A stretch of 64,000 nucleotides of DNA. Origin: Sphingobacterium sp. SGR-19 (GTDB lineage: Bacteria; Bacteroidota; Bacteroidia; Sphingobacteriales; Sphingobacteriaceae). The notes beneath the pieces were generated by a model that did not search any database, had not been told where the DNA came from, and saw only the letters and a list, made by a program, of their open reading frames with translations. Of the stretch, positions 26,228 to 32,715 are shown piece by piece (the stretch's first letter is position 1; each line of letters starts with the position of its first letter). The stretch lies in assembly GCF_011043555.1 (NCBI RefSeq), contig NZ_JAAKGS010000003.1, positions 124,001 through 188,000 on the forward strand, given 5' to 3'. The position numbers and the translations under genes are program-made.

Positions 26228-26276
26228 GTTTTTTGAGCTTAAATAACGTAACAGGCTTCTATATCTACTCTACTTT

Positions 26277-26585
26277 CTACTTCAATAAGCCTATACATCT
26301 GTCTATTTCTCGCACAAAATCGTTAATTTTTTGCTTTGTGTCAAGTATTTTTTCATTTATAGCTTCTTTATCTACCTCCGAGTCGTCCAATGTTTTTGCA
26401 ACTGCCAAAGCCTTAACCTTTTCCTCCAGCTGATGTACTTTATCTGTACTTGTCTGAAACGCTACCTGTAAAGATTGTACTTCGAGCTTTAACAAATCAT
26501 TTTCTTCCTGTAAGGCCTCGCACAACTGAATAAGATTCTTCGTCTTCTCGACGATAACATTCATTTGTGTAGATAATCCAGCCAT
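26277..26585 (-). CDS. Small coiled-coil protein next to zapA
   Basis: The product is 102 residues from the ATG at 26585 (an ATG five codons upstream is also in frame). It is almost entirely helical, with heptad patterns such as LCEALQEENDLLKLEVQSL and DKVHQLEEKVKAL. No enzyme motif is present. Its place between pheT and zapA is typical of Bacteroidota, and the size and coiled-coil character recall ZapB-like division proteins, although sequence identity with ZapB cannot be claimed. It probably forms an operon with pheT (35 bases upstream) and zapA. Confidence 0.78.
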   Translation of the reverse strand: MAGLSTQMNVIVEKTKNLIQLCEALQEENDLLKLEVQSLQVAFQTSTDKVHQLEEKVKALAVAKTLDDSEVDKEAINEKILDTKQKINDFVREIDRCIGLLK

Positions 26586-26620
26586 ATAATCTTTTCGCAA
26601 TTAATCGTTAAACGTGTCCA

Positions 26621-29014
26621 TTAGCGCACTACCGCACCAATCTCTTGTTCAAAGTTAAGCATTAATTTTTTAATTATGGCGTCAATTTGTTTGTCATTTA
26701 ACGTTTTTTCTTCGTCCTGCAACGTAAAACTTAAAGCATAAGATTTCTTTCCTTCCGGAAGCCCTGAACCTTTGTAGACATCAAAAATATCAACCTCTTT
26801 TAGCAATTTACGTTCGGTTTTCGCGGCTATTCTGGTAAGTTCTTCAAAGGTCACCGCATCATCCATCAACAGCGATAAATCCCGTCGCACCGCAGGAAAT
26901 TTAGACACCTCTTTATATTTGATCGTGTTCTTACGGATTACCTTCATGACCAGGTCCCAATCAAATTGAGCAAAGTAAACCTTTCCATCCACATCTGCTT
27001 TTTTTAGATTAGCAACGGAGACAGCACCCAACGTCACCAGAACCTTCTGCCCTTTCTTATAATCCAATCCGTAATCAAAATACTTTCCATCCGTTTCCTG
27101 TAGCTGCACTCCTTGGATATTCAAACGTTTGACTATCGCATCAACAGCAGCTTTCAGATGATAAAAATTCGTCTTTTTACTTTTTAAACTCCACTGTTCC
27201 GCCAGTTGATCGCCGGCTACACACAACGATAGATTCTGTCGCTCGCGATATCCCTCGTCCGTTTTGAAATACGTTTTACCATACTCAAAATACTTAGCGT
27301 TCGGGCTTTTGCGCTTTTGATTGTAGGCTACGGTTGTCAAGGCTGAAAACAGTAAATTCTGACGCATCGTATCCAAATCCGAGCTCAATGGGTTTACCAA
27401 ACGAACAGCTGTTTGTTCGTCCTCCACAAACGATAATTTCGTTAGGGAGTTGTTCAATATTTCGCGGTAGCCATTTCCTATCAATAAATCGGCAACTTGA
27501 TTCAATACAACTTCCTTGTCTGGTTTCTCGGTTGTGTTTAAAGAAGATTTAATCTGTGGCTTTAATTCAATATTGTTATAACCGTAGATACGTAGCACCT
27601 CCTCGATGATGTCTACCTCGCGCGTAACATCCACTTTGTAAGCAGGTACGCTTACGGTAATTTCTTCACCACTCTCTTCCGAAATACCGATTCCCAGTGC
27701 TTCGATAATAGCTTTAATCTCGGTATTTGGTATTTCCTTCCCGATCAATTGCCGCACCCGACGATAATCAACAGAGAATATAAATGGCGAAACCGGAGCC
27801 GGATAGCTGTCTGTTACAGCCGAAACGACCTGACCACCGGCAATTTCTTGAATCATCAGTGCCGCTTTTTGTAACGCATACACGGGCATATTAGGATCTG
27901 TACCGCGCTCAAAACGGAACGAAGAGTCTGTTTTTAATCCATGACGTTTCGACGTTTTCCGTACCGATACCGCATCAAAGTAAGCAGACTCCAAGAAAAT
28001 ACGTGTTGTTGTTTCGTTAACACCGGAATACTCGCCTCCAAAAACTCCGGCGATACACATCGGCTTTTCTGCGTCTGCAATCACTAAATCTTCCGAAGAA
28101 AGCTTTCTTTCTATACCATCCAATGTCTTGAAAGGTTCATTTTCATTAGCATAACGTACTACTACCTTATTTTCTGCAATCCTCGCAGCATCAAATGCAT
28201 GCAGTGGTTGCCCTAAATCGTGCAATATATAGTTTGTAATATCTACAATATTATTGATCGGACGCACGCCGATGACATTCAATTTTTCTTTCAGCCAGTC
28301 GGGTGACTCTCCTACGGTGATATCGGAAATAGTCACGCCAGCATAACGAGGGGCTGCCGTAGGTGCTTTTACCTCTACCTGTACACCTACGTCTTTTCCT
28401 TCTTGAAAAGCGGAAACATCAGCTAGTGTATAAGGTTTACGGAAATATGCAGCCAAATCACGGGCAACGCCTAGATGAGACGCAGCATCTGCACGGTTCG
28501 GCGTCAAACCGATTTCATATCGAAAATCATCTTGTACATTAAAATAATCCTTCACGCGAGAACCTACGACTGCATCAGCGCTCAGCTCTACAATTCCGGC
28601 ATGTGAAGTTCCTAAACCGATCTCGTCCTCACCGCATAGCATCCCTTCAGAAACTTCTCCCCTAATCTTCGATTTCGTAATTTTAAACGGTTCTCCATTC
28701 GCAGGGTGGCAATAAGTTCCCACAGTGGCCACAATCACCTTCAGGCCTTCCCGTACATTAGGTGCGCCGCAAACGATATGCAACAACTCCGAGCCACCAA
28801 TGTCTACTGTTGTGACCTTCAATTTATCCGCATTGGGATGTTGCCCGCACGTTTTCACCTCTCCTACAACCAACCCTTCTAGACCACCCGGGATGCTCTG
28901 CACCGTCTCTAATAACTCCACTTCCAGTCCGATATCCGTCAAAATCAAGGATAGCTCTTCCGGTGTTTTATCTATGTTTATGTAGTTCTTAAGCCAATTA
29001 TAGGAAATATTCAT
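26621..29014 (-). CDS. pheT: Phenylalanyl-tRNA synthetase beta subunit
   Basis: The 797-residue beta subunit pairs with PheS to charge tRNA-Phe. It has the N-terminal MNISYNWLKNYINI start, the EMAP-like tRNA-binding domain (VVGEVKTCGQHPNADKLKV, residues 50-150), the B3/B4 editing domain with RPINNIVDITNYIL, the B5 domain and the C-terminal anticodon-binding FDX-ACB domain (KFPAVRRDLSLLMDD to the end). pheS is not adjacent, as is common in this phylum. An exact TATCTTTG -7 element lies 22 bases before the ATG, with inverted repeats and a 42-bp tandem array further upstream. Confidence 0.98.
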   Translation of the reverse strand: MNISYNWLKNYINIDKTPEELSLILTDIGLEVELLETVQSIPGGLEGLVVGEVKTCGQHPNADKLKVTTVDIGGSELLHIVCGAPNVREGLKVIVATVGTYCHPANGEPFKITKSKIRGEVSEGMLCGEDEIGLGTSHAGIVELSADAVVGSRVKDYFNVQDDFRYEIGLTPNRADAASHLGVARDLAAYFRKPYTLADVSAFQEGKDVGVQVEVKAPTAAPRYAGVTISDITVGESPDWLKEKLNVIGVRPINNIVDITNYILHDLGQPLHAFDAARIAENKVVVRYANENEPFKTLDGIERKLSSEDLVIADAEKPMCIAGVFGGEYSGVNETTTRIFLESAYFDAVSVRKTSKRHGLKTDSSFRFERGTDPNMPVYALQKAALMIQEIAGGQVVSAVTDSYPAPVSPFIFSVDYRRVRQLIGKEIPNTEIKAIIEALGIGISEESGEEITVSVPAYKVDVTREVDIIEEVLRIYGYNNIELKPQIKSSLNTTEKPDKEVVLNQVADLLIGNGYREILNNSLTKLSFVEDEQTAVRLVNPLSSDLDTMRQNLLFSALTTVAYNQKRKSPNAKYFEYGKTYFKTDEGYRERQNLSLCVAGDQLAEQWSLKSKKTNFYHLKAAVDAIVKRLNIQGVQLQETDGKYFDYGLDYKKGQKVLVTLGAVSVANLKKADVDGKVYFAQFDWDLVMKVIRKNTIKYKEVSKFPAVRRDLSLLMDDAVTFEELTRIAAKTERKLLKEVDIFDVYKGSGLPEGKKSYALSFTLQDEEKTLNDKQIDAIIKKLMLNFEQEIGAVVR

Positions 29015-29036
29015 TTTAGAATCTTTATTTTAGGCA

Positions 29037-29044
29037 CAAAGATA
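29037..29044 (-). promoter_or_regulatory. pheT promoter (-7 TAnnTTTG, -33 TTTA)
   Basis: TATCTTTG on the minus strand, with TTTA at 29064-29067 nineteen bases upstream as the likely -33 element. The pheT ATG follows 22 bases after the -7 box. Confidence 0.6.
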
Positions 29045-29066
29045 GTTTTTTTGGCGTGTTCGGTAA

Positions 29067-29097
29067 AACGTTTTCTGTTGATGCTACCGAAAACGTT
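29067..29097. promoter_or_regulatory. Inverted repeat overlapping the pheT -33 region
   Basis: Perfect 9-base arms AACGTTTTC (29067-29075) and GAAAACGTT (29089-29097) are separated by 13 bases. A second competing pair, TTCGGTA (29059-29065) and TACCGAA (29085-29091), is interleaved. The left arm touches the -33 box, so this could be an operator or a leader hairpin of upstream transcripts. The rest of 29098-29230 shows nothing recognisable. Confidence 0.4.
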
Positions 29098-29230
29098 GAT
29101 TTTTTTGGCGAAAATACATACCTACACGAGAGAAATTTGAACGGATTTTTAGTAGAAAAACGATGTCTTAACGCTATAAAAGCGCTTTTTAAACAAAAAA
29201 AATCAGAAAACAATGGGGGTAGAAGTACAT

Positions 29231-29524
29231 GTACAATGAGCCATAAGTGATTAGCAACGAGCCAGAACACCTGTACAATGACGCATAAGTGATTAGCAAT
29301 GAACCAGAACACATGTACAATGACGCATAAGTGATTAGCAGTGAACCAGAACACATGTATAATGACGCATAAGTGATTAGCAACGAGCCAGAACACATGT
29401 ACAATGACGCATAAATGATTAGCAACGAGCCAGAACACATGTACAATGACGCATAAATGATTAGCAATGAACCAGAACACATGTACAATGACGCATAAGT
29501 GATTAGCAATGAACCAGAACACAT
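29231..29524. repeat. Seven-copy 42-bp tandem repeat
   Basis: Seven head-to-tail units of exactly 42 bases start at 29231, 29273, 29315, 29357, 29399, 29441 and 29483. Each has the core ATGACGCATAA, GATTAGCA and CCAGAACAC. Units fall into two linked types: CGAGCC in units 1, 4 and 5, and TGAACC in units 2, 3, 6 and 7. Units 5 and 6 share CATAAATGA instead of CATAAGTGA, and unit 4 has GTATAATG. There are no unique spacers, so it is not a CRISPR array. It lies in the 574-base gap between an AraC-type gene and pheT. The 14-codon length keeps two minus-strand frames open, but the repetitive hydrophobic translations are not credible proteins. Confidence 0.95.
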
Positions 29525-29588
29525 CACCGGTGAGCTTTCGATATACACCGTCTCTGCAACGTTTAGTGTTGGTTGGTTTATTAGAATC

Positions 29589-29936
29589 CTATTTTCGTCT
29601 GCGGATCATTTTTCGTTCTTCGCTGGGCGAAAACCCCAAAAAAGCTTTGTAACAGGTAGCAAAGTGTTTGGCATTACAAAAATATACTCTTTCGGCAATC
29701 TGCTTGATGGTGAGGTTAGGCCTTTTATGTAAGAGTTCCCGACCTTTATGCAAACGAAGTAAACGGATATACGCATGAAGTTTAACACCACTTCCTTCAA
29801 ATGCACGGCTCAGATTTCTGGTTGAACAGCCAAGAGCAGCAGCAATACGGTGCCGATCCAGATCGGGCTCCATATAGTGTTCTAATATATACGCACACGC
29901 CCGACGATCAAGAGTATCCAGTTTTTCTTCTGACAT
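29589..29936 (-). CDS. Stand-alone AraC-type DNA-binding domain protein
   Basis: The product is only 115 residues and consists of an AraC/XylS DNA-binding domain without a sensor. The two helix-turn-helix units are IAAALGCSTRNLSRAFEGSG (about 31-50) and IKQIAERVYFCNAKHFATCY (about 75-95), followed by FLGFSPSEER. Its N-terminus resembles the helix preceding the domain in full AraC proteins. Such short forms resemble MarA/SoxS/Rob regulators, which act without a ligand. The gene ends 65 bases from the 42-bp repeat array, and its own promoter region carries TAAATTTG at 29969-29976. It is divergent from an unknown gene at 30014. Confidence 0.85.
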   Translation of the reverse strand: MSEEKLDTLDRRACAYILEHYMEPDLDRHRIAAALGCSTRNLSRAFEGSGVKLHAYIRLLRLHKGRELLHKRPNLTIKQIAERVYFCNAKHFATCYKAFLGFSPSEERKMIRRRK

Positions 29937-29968
29937 AGGAATCTAAGATAGGAGATTTTCTCTAAAAT

Positions 29969-29976
29969 CAAATTTA
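29969..29976 (-). promoter_or_regulatory. TAnnTTTG -7 element for the stand-alone AraC gene
   Basis: TAAATTTG on the minus strand, 32 bases before the ATG at 29936. Six bases away on the plus strand, TACTTTTA (29982-29989) is a near match that could serve the divergent gene at 30014. Confidence 0.45.
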
Positions 29977-30013
29977 ATCCTTACTTTTAGGCTCTTTTTA
30001 GGGTGGAGAAACA

Positions 30014-30748
30014 ATGAGTATAAGCAATAACAACAACAAACAGCGGGATAGTCTATTAGGAGACCTAGAAAAAACCATCGTTGTCAACCAATTGATGGGC
30101 ACTGTGTTTTCCGAACGGGATGAACAGTGGCGAGATCAGTTTTTGAGTCATATTGATGAGGCAAACCTAAAGCTTGGTGAACCAGAAGTAGCCATTAGCA
30201 AAGACGGTTTTCCTTATATCCAACTCCAGACAGTAACCACCGGCGAGAGTTTTCAAGCTTTTGTTATCAACAACCAATTAGACACCATATTAGAACAAGG
30301 GTTTGGCATCGCTATCAATGCGCATTTGGATCGACCTGATTGGATTTTTTCCTATGGTGATTTAGCAAATCTTAAATTAAACGGTTCTTTTTATACCGAT
30401 AACAGTGTCTTTTCCAATCCAGAAGAATACCTAGGCATCAACAAAGATGAGGAAATTTTGGTAGGACAACCTTCTGAAGAGGTTTTCCCCAATTTTCTTA
30501 GAAGACAAATTCGCGAGTTTTTACAATATTCTGGGGTCAAGAATCCAAAAATCATGTTAATAGCCCGTAATTATACGGATGAAGAACGTGCATCGCAGGA
30601 TCTGGTATTCAATATCATGCCCACGCAATTTGCTTCGGAAAAGGATTTTAACACCATCATGAATACCATCCAATGGTTTCTACCTAAGCACTACTCTTTT
30701 TTCGGCGTGGATGAACTGGCCATCGAAAACGGATTTCAACCCCTTTAA
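30014..30748 (+). CDS. Conserved hypothetical protein
   Basis: I do not recognise a family in this 244-residue protein. It has no signal peptide and no membrane helix. The N-terminus is Asn-rich (SISNNNNKQRD) and the body is acidic with alternating helix and strand, for example GFPYIQLQTVTTGESFQAFVINN and PDWIFSYGDLANLKLNGSF. The start is supported by a purine-rich GGTGGAG seven bases before the ATG. It is 20 bases upstream of a Nudix hydrolase gene in the same direction, and divergent from the small AraC protein, which might regulate both. Confidence 0.7.
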   Translation: MSISNNNNKQRDSLLGDLEKTIVVNQLMGTVFSERDEQWRDQFLSHIDEANLKLGEPEVAISKDGFPYIQLQTVTTGESFQAFVINNQLDTILEQGFGIAINAHLDRPDWIFSYGDLANLKLNGSFYTDNSVFSNPEEYLGINKDEEILVGQPSEEVFPNFLRRQIREFLQYSGVKNPKIMLIARNYTDEERASQDLVFNIMPTQFASEKDFNTIMNTIQWFLPKHYSFFGVDELAIENGFQPL

Positions 30749-30768
30749 CAAAATCAAAATAAACTCAA

Positions 30769-31215
30769 ATGTATTTTAATGTACGCGTTTACGGTCTATT
30801 GATTACAGATACAAAGGAAATTCTTATTAGTGACGAAAAGACCCTCAACGTGTCTTTCACGAAGTTTCCGGGTGGCGGACTTGAATATGGCGAGGGATTG
30901 ATCGATGCTCTAAAACGGGAGTTCATGGAAGAGTGTCAACTGGAAATCGATATCGTCCGCCATATATACACAACAGATTTCTACGAAAAATCCAGTTTTA
31001 ATGATAGTCAAATTATTTCTATCTATTATCAAGTACAGGCTAAAAGTCCAATCCTATTCGATATAAAAACAAGTCCTTTTGATTTCTCCAAAGAAAAACA
31101 ACAAGAAAAAATGGAGGTGTTTCGGTTTATGCCGATTGATGGCCTACAAGAAGCGGATCTCACATTCAAAACAGACAAGATGGCATGGCATCAATTCAAA
31201 GAATTGATTTTGTAG
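30769..31215 (+). CDS. Nudix hydrolase
   Basis: The 148-residue product carries a Nudix box, GGLEYGEGLIDALKREF followed by MEECQL, at about residues 38-60, matching the Gx5Ex7REUxEE core; the family's usual Gly after the last Glu pair is Gln here. The glutamates that bind the metal are intact. Members cleave nucleoside diphosphates linked to another moiety; the substrate here is unknown. It overlaps nothing and probably shares a transcript with the unknown gene 20 bases upstream. An inverted repeat lies across its stop codon. Confidence 0.88.
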   Translation: MYFNVRVYGLLITDTKEILISDEKTLNVSFTKFPGGGLEYGEGLIDALKREFMEECQLEIDIVRHIYTTDFYEKSSFNDSQIISIYYQVQAKSPILFDIKTSPFDFSKEKQQEKMEVFRFMPIDGLQEADLTFKTDKMAWHQFKELIL

Positions 31216-31271
31216 AGACGCAATTAACAGACCCCCTGACGAGTTCATAAAAGATAATCGCGTCTCTCTAC
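31212..31271. repeat. REP-like inverted repeat
   Basis: The left arm GTAGAGACGCAATTA and right arm TAATCGCGTCTCTCTAC are imperfect complements around a 28-base loop. The right arm has two extra bases (CT). The same GTAGAGA...GCGTCTCTAC theme recurs at 47310-47336, so it looks like a dispersed palindromic element at gene 3' ends. It begins within the Nudix stop codon region. Confidence 0.55.
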
Positions 31272-31272
31272 T

Positions 31273-31406
31273 TTATCTCAAAAAATACGCCAGTGCGATA
31301 ACGACAACAATCCCCACAATAATAATAATCAGGTTCCGTTTACCATCATTATCCGATTCCGCACTTTTAAATTTATAGTCTCTTTTGAATTTATTCATAT
31401 CCATAA
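31273..31406 (-). pseudogene. Small membrane protein gene, apparently frameshifted
   Basis: A strong Shine-Dalgarno AAGGAGG lies 7 bases before the ATG at 31406, unusual for this phylum and a good sign of a real start. From that ATG the frame reads MDMNKFKR and then runs out at 25 residues. In the frame two bases away the text continues as DYKFKSAESDNDGKRN and then a membrane helix (LIIIIVGIVVVIALAYFLR) before a stop at 31273. The break lies in an AGAGAG tract (31380-31385); one AG fewer would give a 43-residue single-pass protein. The gene is too short for usual ORF callers. It may be a recent pseudogene, a slippage site, or a sequencing error. Confidence 0.5.
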
Positions 31407-31461
31407 TTGCCTCCTTTTTCTATGGTGATGATAATAACTGTAAATTTACATAAAAAATTAT

Positions 31462-31935
31462 TTATTCGTGGTGATAGGGTTCGCCCCTTAAGATAGTAAA
31501 TGCTCTATAAAGCTGTTCTACAAAAAATAAACGGACCATCTGATGGGAGAATGTCATTTTGGACAAAGATAACTGTTGATTGGCTCGCTTATACACTTCA
31601 TCCGAGAAACCATACGGCCCACCGATAATAAACACGATATGCTGAACAGAGCCAACCATTTTCTGTTCCAGAAAATTCGCAAACTCGATAGAACGAAATG
31701 CTTTTCCACGTTCATCTAACAATACCACAAAATCCCCATTATTCAATTGCTTTAAGATAAGCTCGCCTTCTTTAGTCTTTTGTTGGTCCTGCGTTAGGTG
31801 TTTGGCATTTTTAATATCGGGAATAACGGAAACATCAAAATGTACGTAATGCTTTAGCCGTTTTACGTAGTCTTCTATTCCCGTTTTGACAAAACTCTCA
31901 TCTGTTTTCCCTATGCACAATAATGCTACTTTCAT
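31462..31935 (-). CDS. rlmH: 23S rRNA (pseudouridine1915-N3)-methyltransferase RlmH
   Basis: The 157-residue SPOUT-class methyltransferase modifies pseudouridine 1915 in helix 69 of 23S rRNA using S-adenosylmethionine. Typical segments are the start MKVALLCIGKTDESFVKTGI, the cofactor knot motif FIIGGPYGFSDEVYKRA and the C-terminal QMVRLFFVEQLYRAF and HHE ending. Length and motifs are exact for the family. Its leader holds a terminator-like hairpin 29 bases upstream of the ATG, described separately. Confidence 0.97.
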   Translation of the reverse strand: MKVALLCIGKTDESFVKTGIEDYVKRLKHYVHFDVSVIPDIKNAKHLTQDQQKTKEGELILKQLNNGDFVVLLDERGKAFRSIEFANFLEQKMVGSVQHIVFIIGGPYGFSDEVYKRANQQLSLSKMTFSHQMVRLFFVEQLYRAFTILRGEPYHHE

Positions 31936-31939
31936 TGAA

Positions 31940-32052
31940 ATTACCTATAAATTGTAGTACTAAAAAAGCCTGGGAGTAATCTGGCGATTTCCCAGGCTTT
32001 AAAAATATGACCTCTTGTTAGAGGTAATCAACCTAAACCTATGACAAAGGTA
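31940..32052 (-). promoter_or_regulatory. rlmH promoter and attenuator-like leader
   Basis: TACCTTTG (32045-32052, minus strand) is an exact -7 element. The predicted leader of about 100 bases holds a short hairpin (ACCTC/GAGGT, about 32011-32026), then an 11-bp stem AAAGCCTGGGA/TCCCAGGCTTT (31965-31975 with 31990-32000) followed by a T6 run, then 29 bases to the rlmH ATG. ATTACCT in the early leader (complement at 32022-32028) can also pair with AGGTAAT just before the ATG (31940-31946), an alternative structure. The transcript could be attenuated or could be a separate small RNA. Confidence 0.5.
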
Positions 32053-32078
32053 TAAAAAAAAGAAAATATAAAAAAAGT

Positions 32079-32086
32079 TATATTTG
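32079..32086 (+). promoter_or_regulatory. TAnnTTTG -7 element for the riboflavin synthase gene
   Basis: TATATTTG on the plus strand, 16 bases before the ATG at 32103, back to back with the rlmH promoter. No FMN riboswitch fits in so short a leader. Confidence 0.55.
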
Positions 32087-32102
32087 CAAAAAGACGAAGA
32101 TT

Positions 32103-32696
32103 ATGTTTACCGGCATTATTGAAACTGTGGGAACAGTTACCAAGATCGAAAAAGAATTAGGGAATTTGCACTTTTTTGTGCAATCCCATATTTCTAATGA
32201 ACTGAAGATTGACCAAAGCGTGTCTCATAATGGTGTATGCTTAACGGTTGTAGGAATCGAAGAGGACGTTCACAAAGTAACAGCGATACAGGAAACATTG
32301 CTGAAATCAAATTTAAGTGCGTTAAAAATTGGTGATTTGGTTAATCTAGAGCGTTGTACGCCCGCTAATGGTCGATTCGACGGTCACATTGTGCAGGGGC
32401 ATGTAGATCAAACAGCACGATGTATTGCGAAGGAAGAACAACACGGGAGCTGGCTTTTCACCTTTACCTATGAACCTCAAGAACAAAACATCACGGTGGA
32501 AAAAGGCTCTATTACGGTAAACGGAATTAGTCTGACGGTGGTCAACTCATTAATCAATCAATTTTCTGTAGCTATTATTCCATACACTATTGAACATACC
32601 AACCTGCAACAGGTTAACGTGGGTGACACCGTTAATCTGGAGTTTGATATTATAGGAAAGTATGTCTCCAAGATGATGGCTATGCGTCGTTCGTAA
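32103..32696 (+). CDS. ribE: Riboflavin synthase alpha subunit
   Basis: The 197-residue enzyme converts two 6,7-dimethyl-8-ribityllumazine molecules to riboflavin. It begins with the family signature MFTGIIETVGTV and has the two internal lumazine-binding repeats: SVSHNGVCLTVVGI and later GSITVNGISLTVVNS, each with the Lum-binding pattern. The dimerisation ending (VNLEFDIIGKYVSKM) is also typical. The other riboflavin genes are not nearby. The short promoter leader excludes an FMN riboswitch immediately upstream. Confidence 0.97.
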   Translation: MFTGIIETVGTVTKIEKELGNLHFFVQSHISNELKIDQSVSHNGVCLTVVGIEEDVHKVTAIQETLLKSNLSALKIGDLVNLERCTPANGRFDGHIVQGHVDQTARCIAKEEQHGSWLFTFTYEPQEQNITVEKGSITVNGISLTVVNSLINQFSVAIIPYTIEHTNLQQVNVGDTVNLEFDIIGKYVSKMMAMRRS

Positions 32697-32715
32697 TTAG
32701 TTACGAATTATAGTT

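Noticed and set aside
29025..29522. A 165-residue minus-strand ORF of 14-residue repeats (ANHLCVIVH-type)
   Set aside because: It is a by-product of the 42-bp repeat, whose length is a multiple of three. A second overlapping frame (29189-29548) is equally open and neither has a credible start or composition.
29231..29524. CRISPR array
   Set aside because: The units are contiguous with no unique spacers, and no cas gene is in the window.
31936..32102. FMN riboswitch upstream of ribE
   Set aside because: The ribE promoter leaves only about 10 bases of leader, the hairpins belong to the opposite strand, and no RFN-type conserved sequence is seen.
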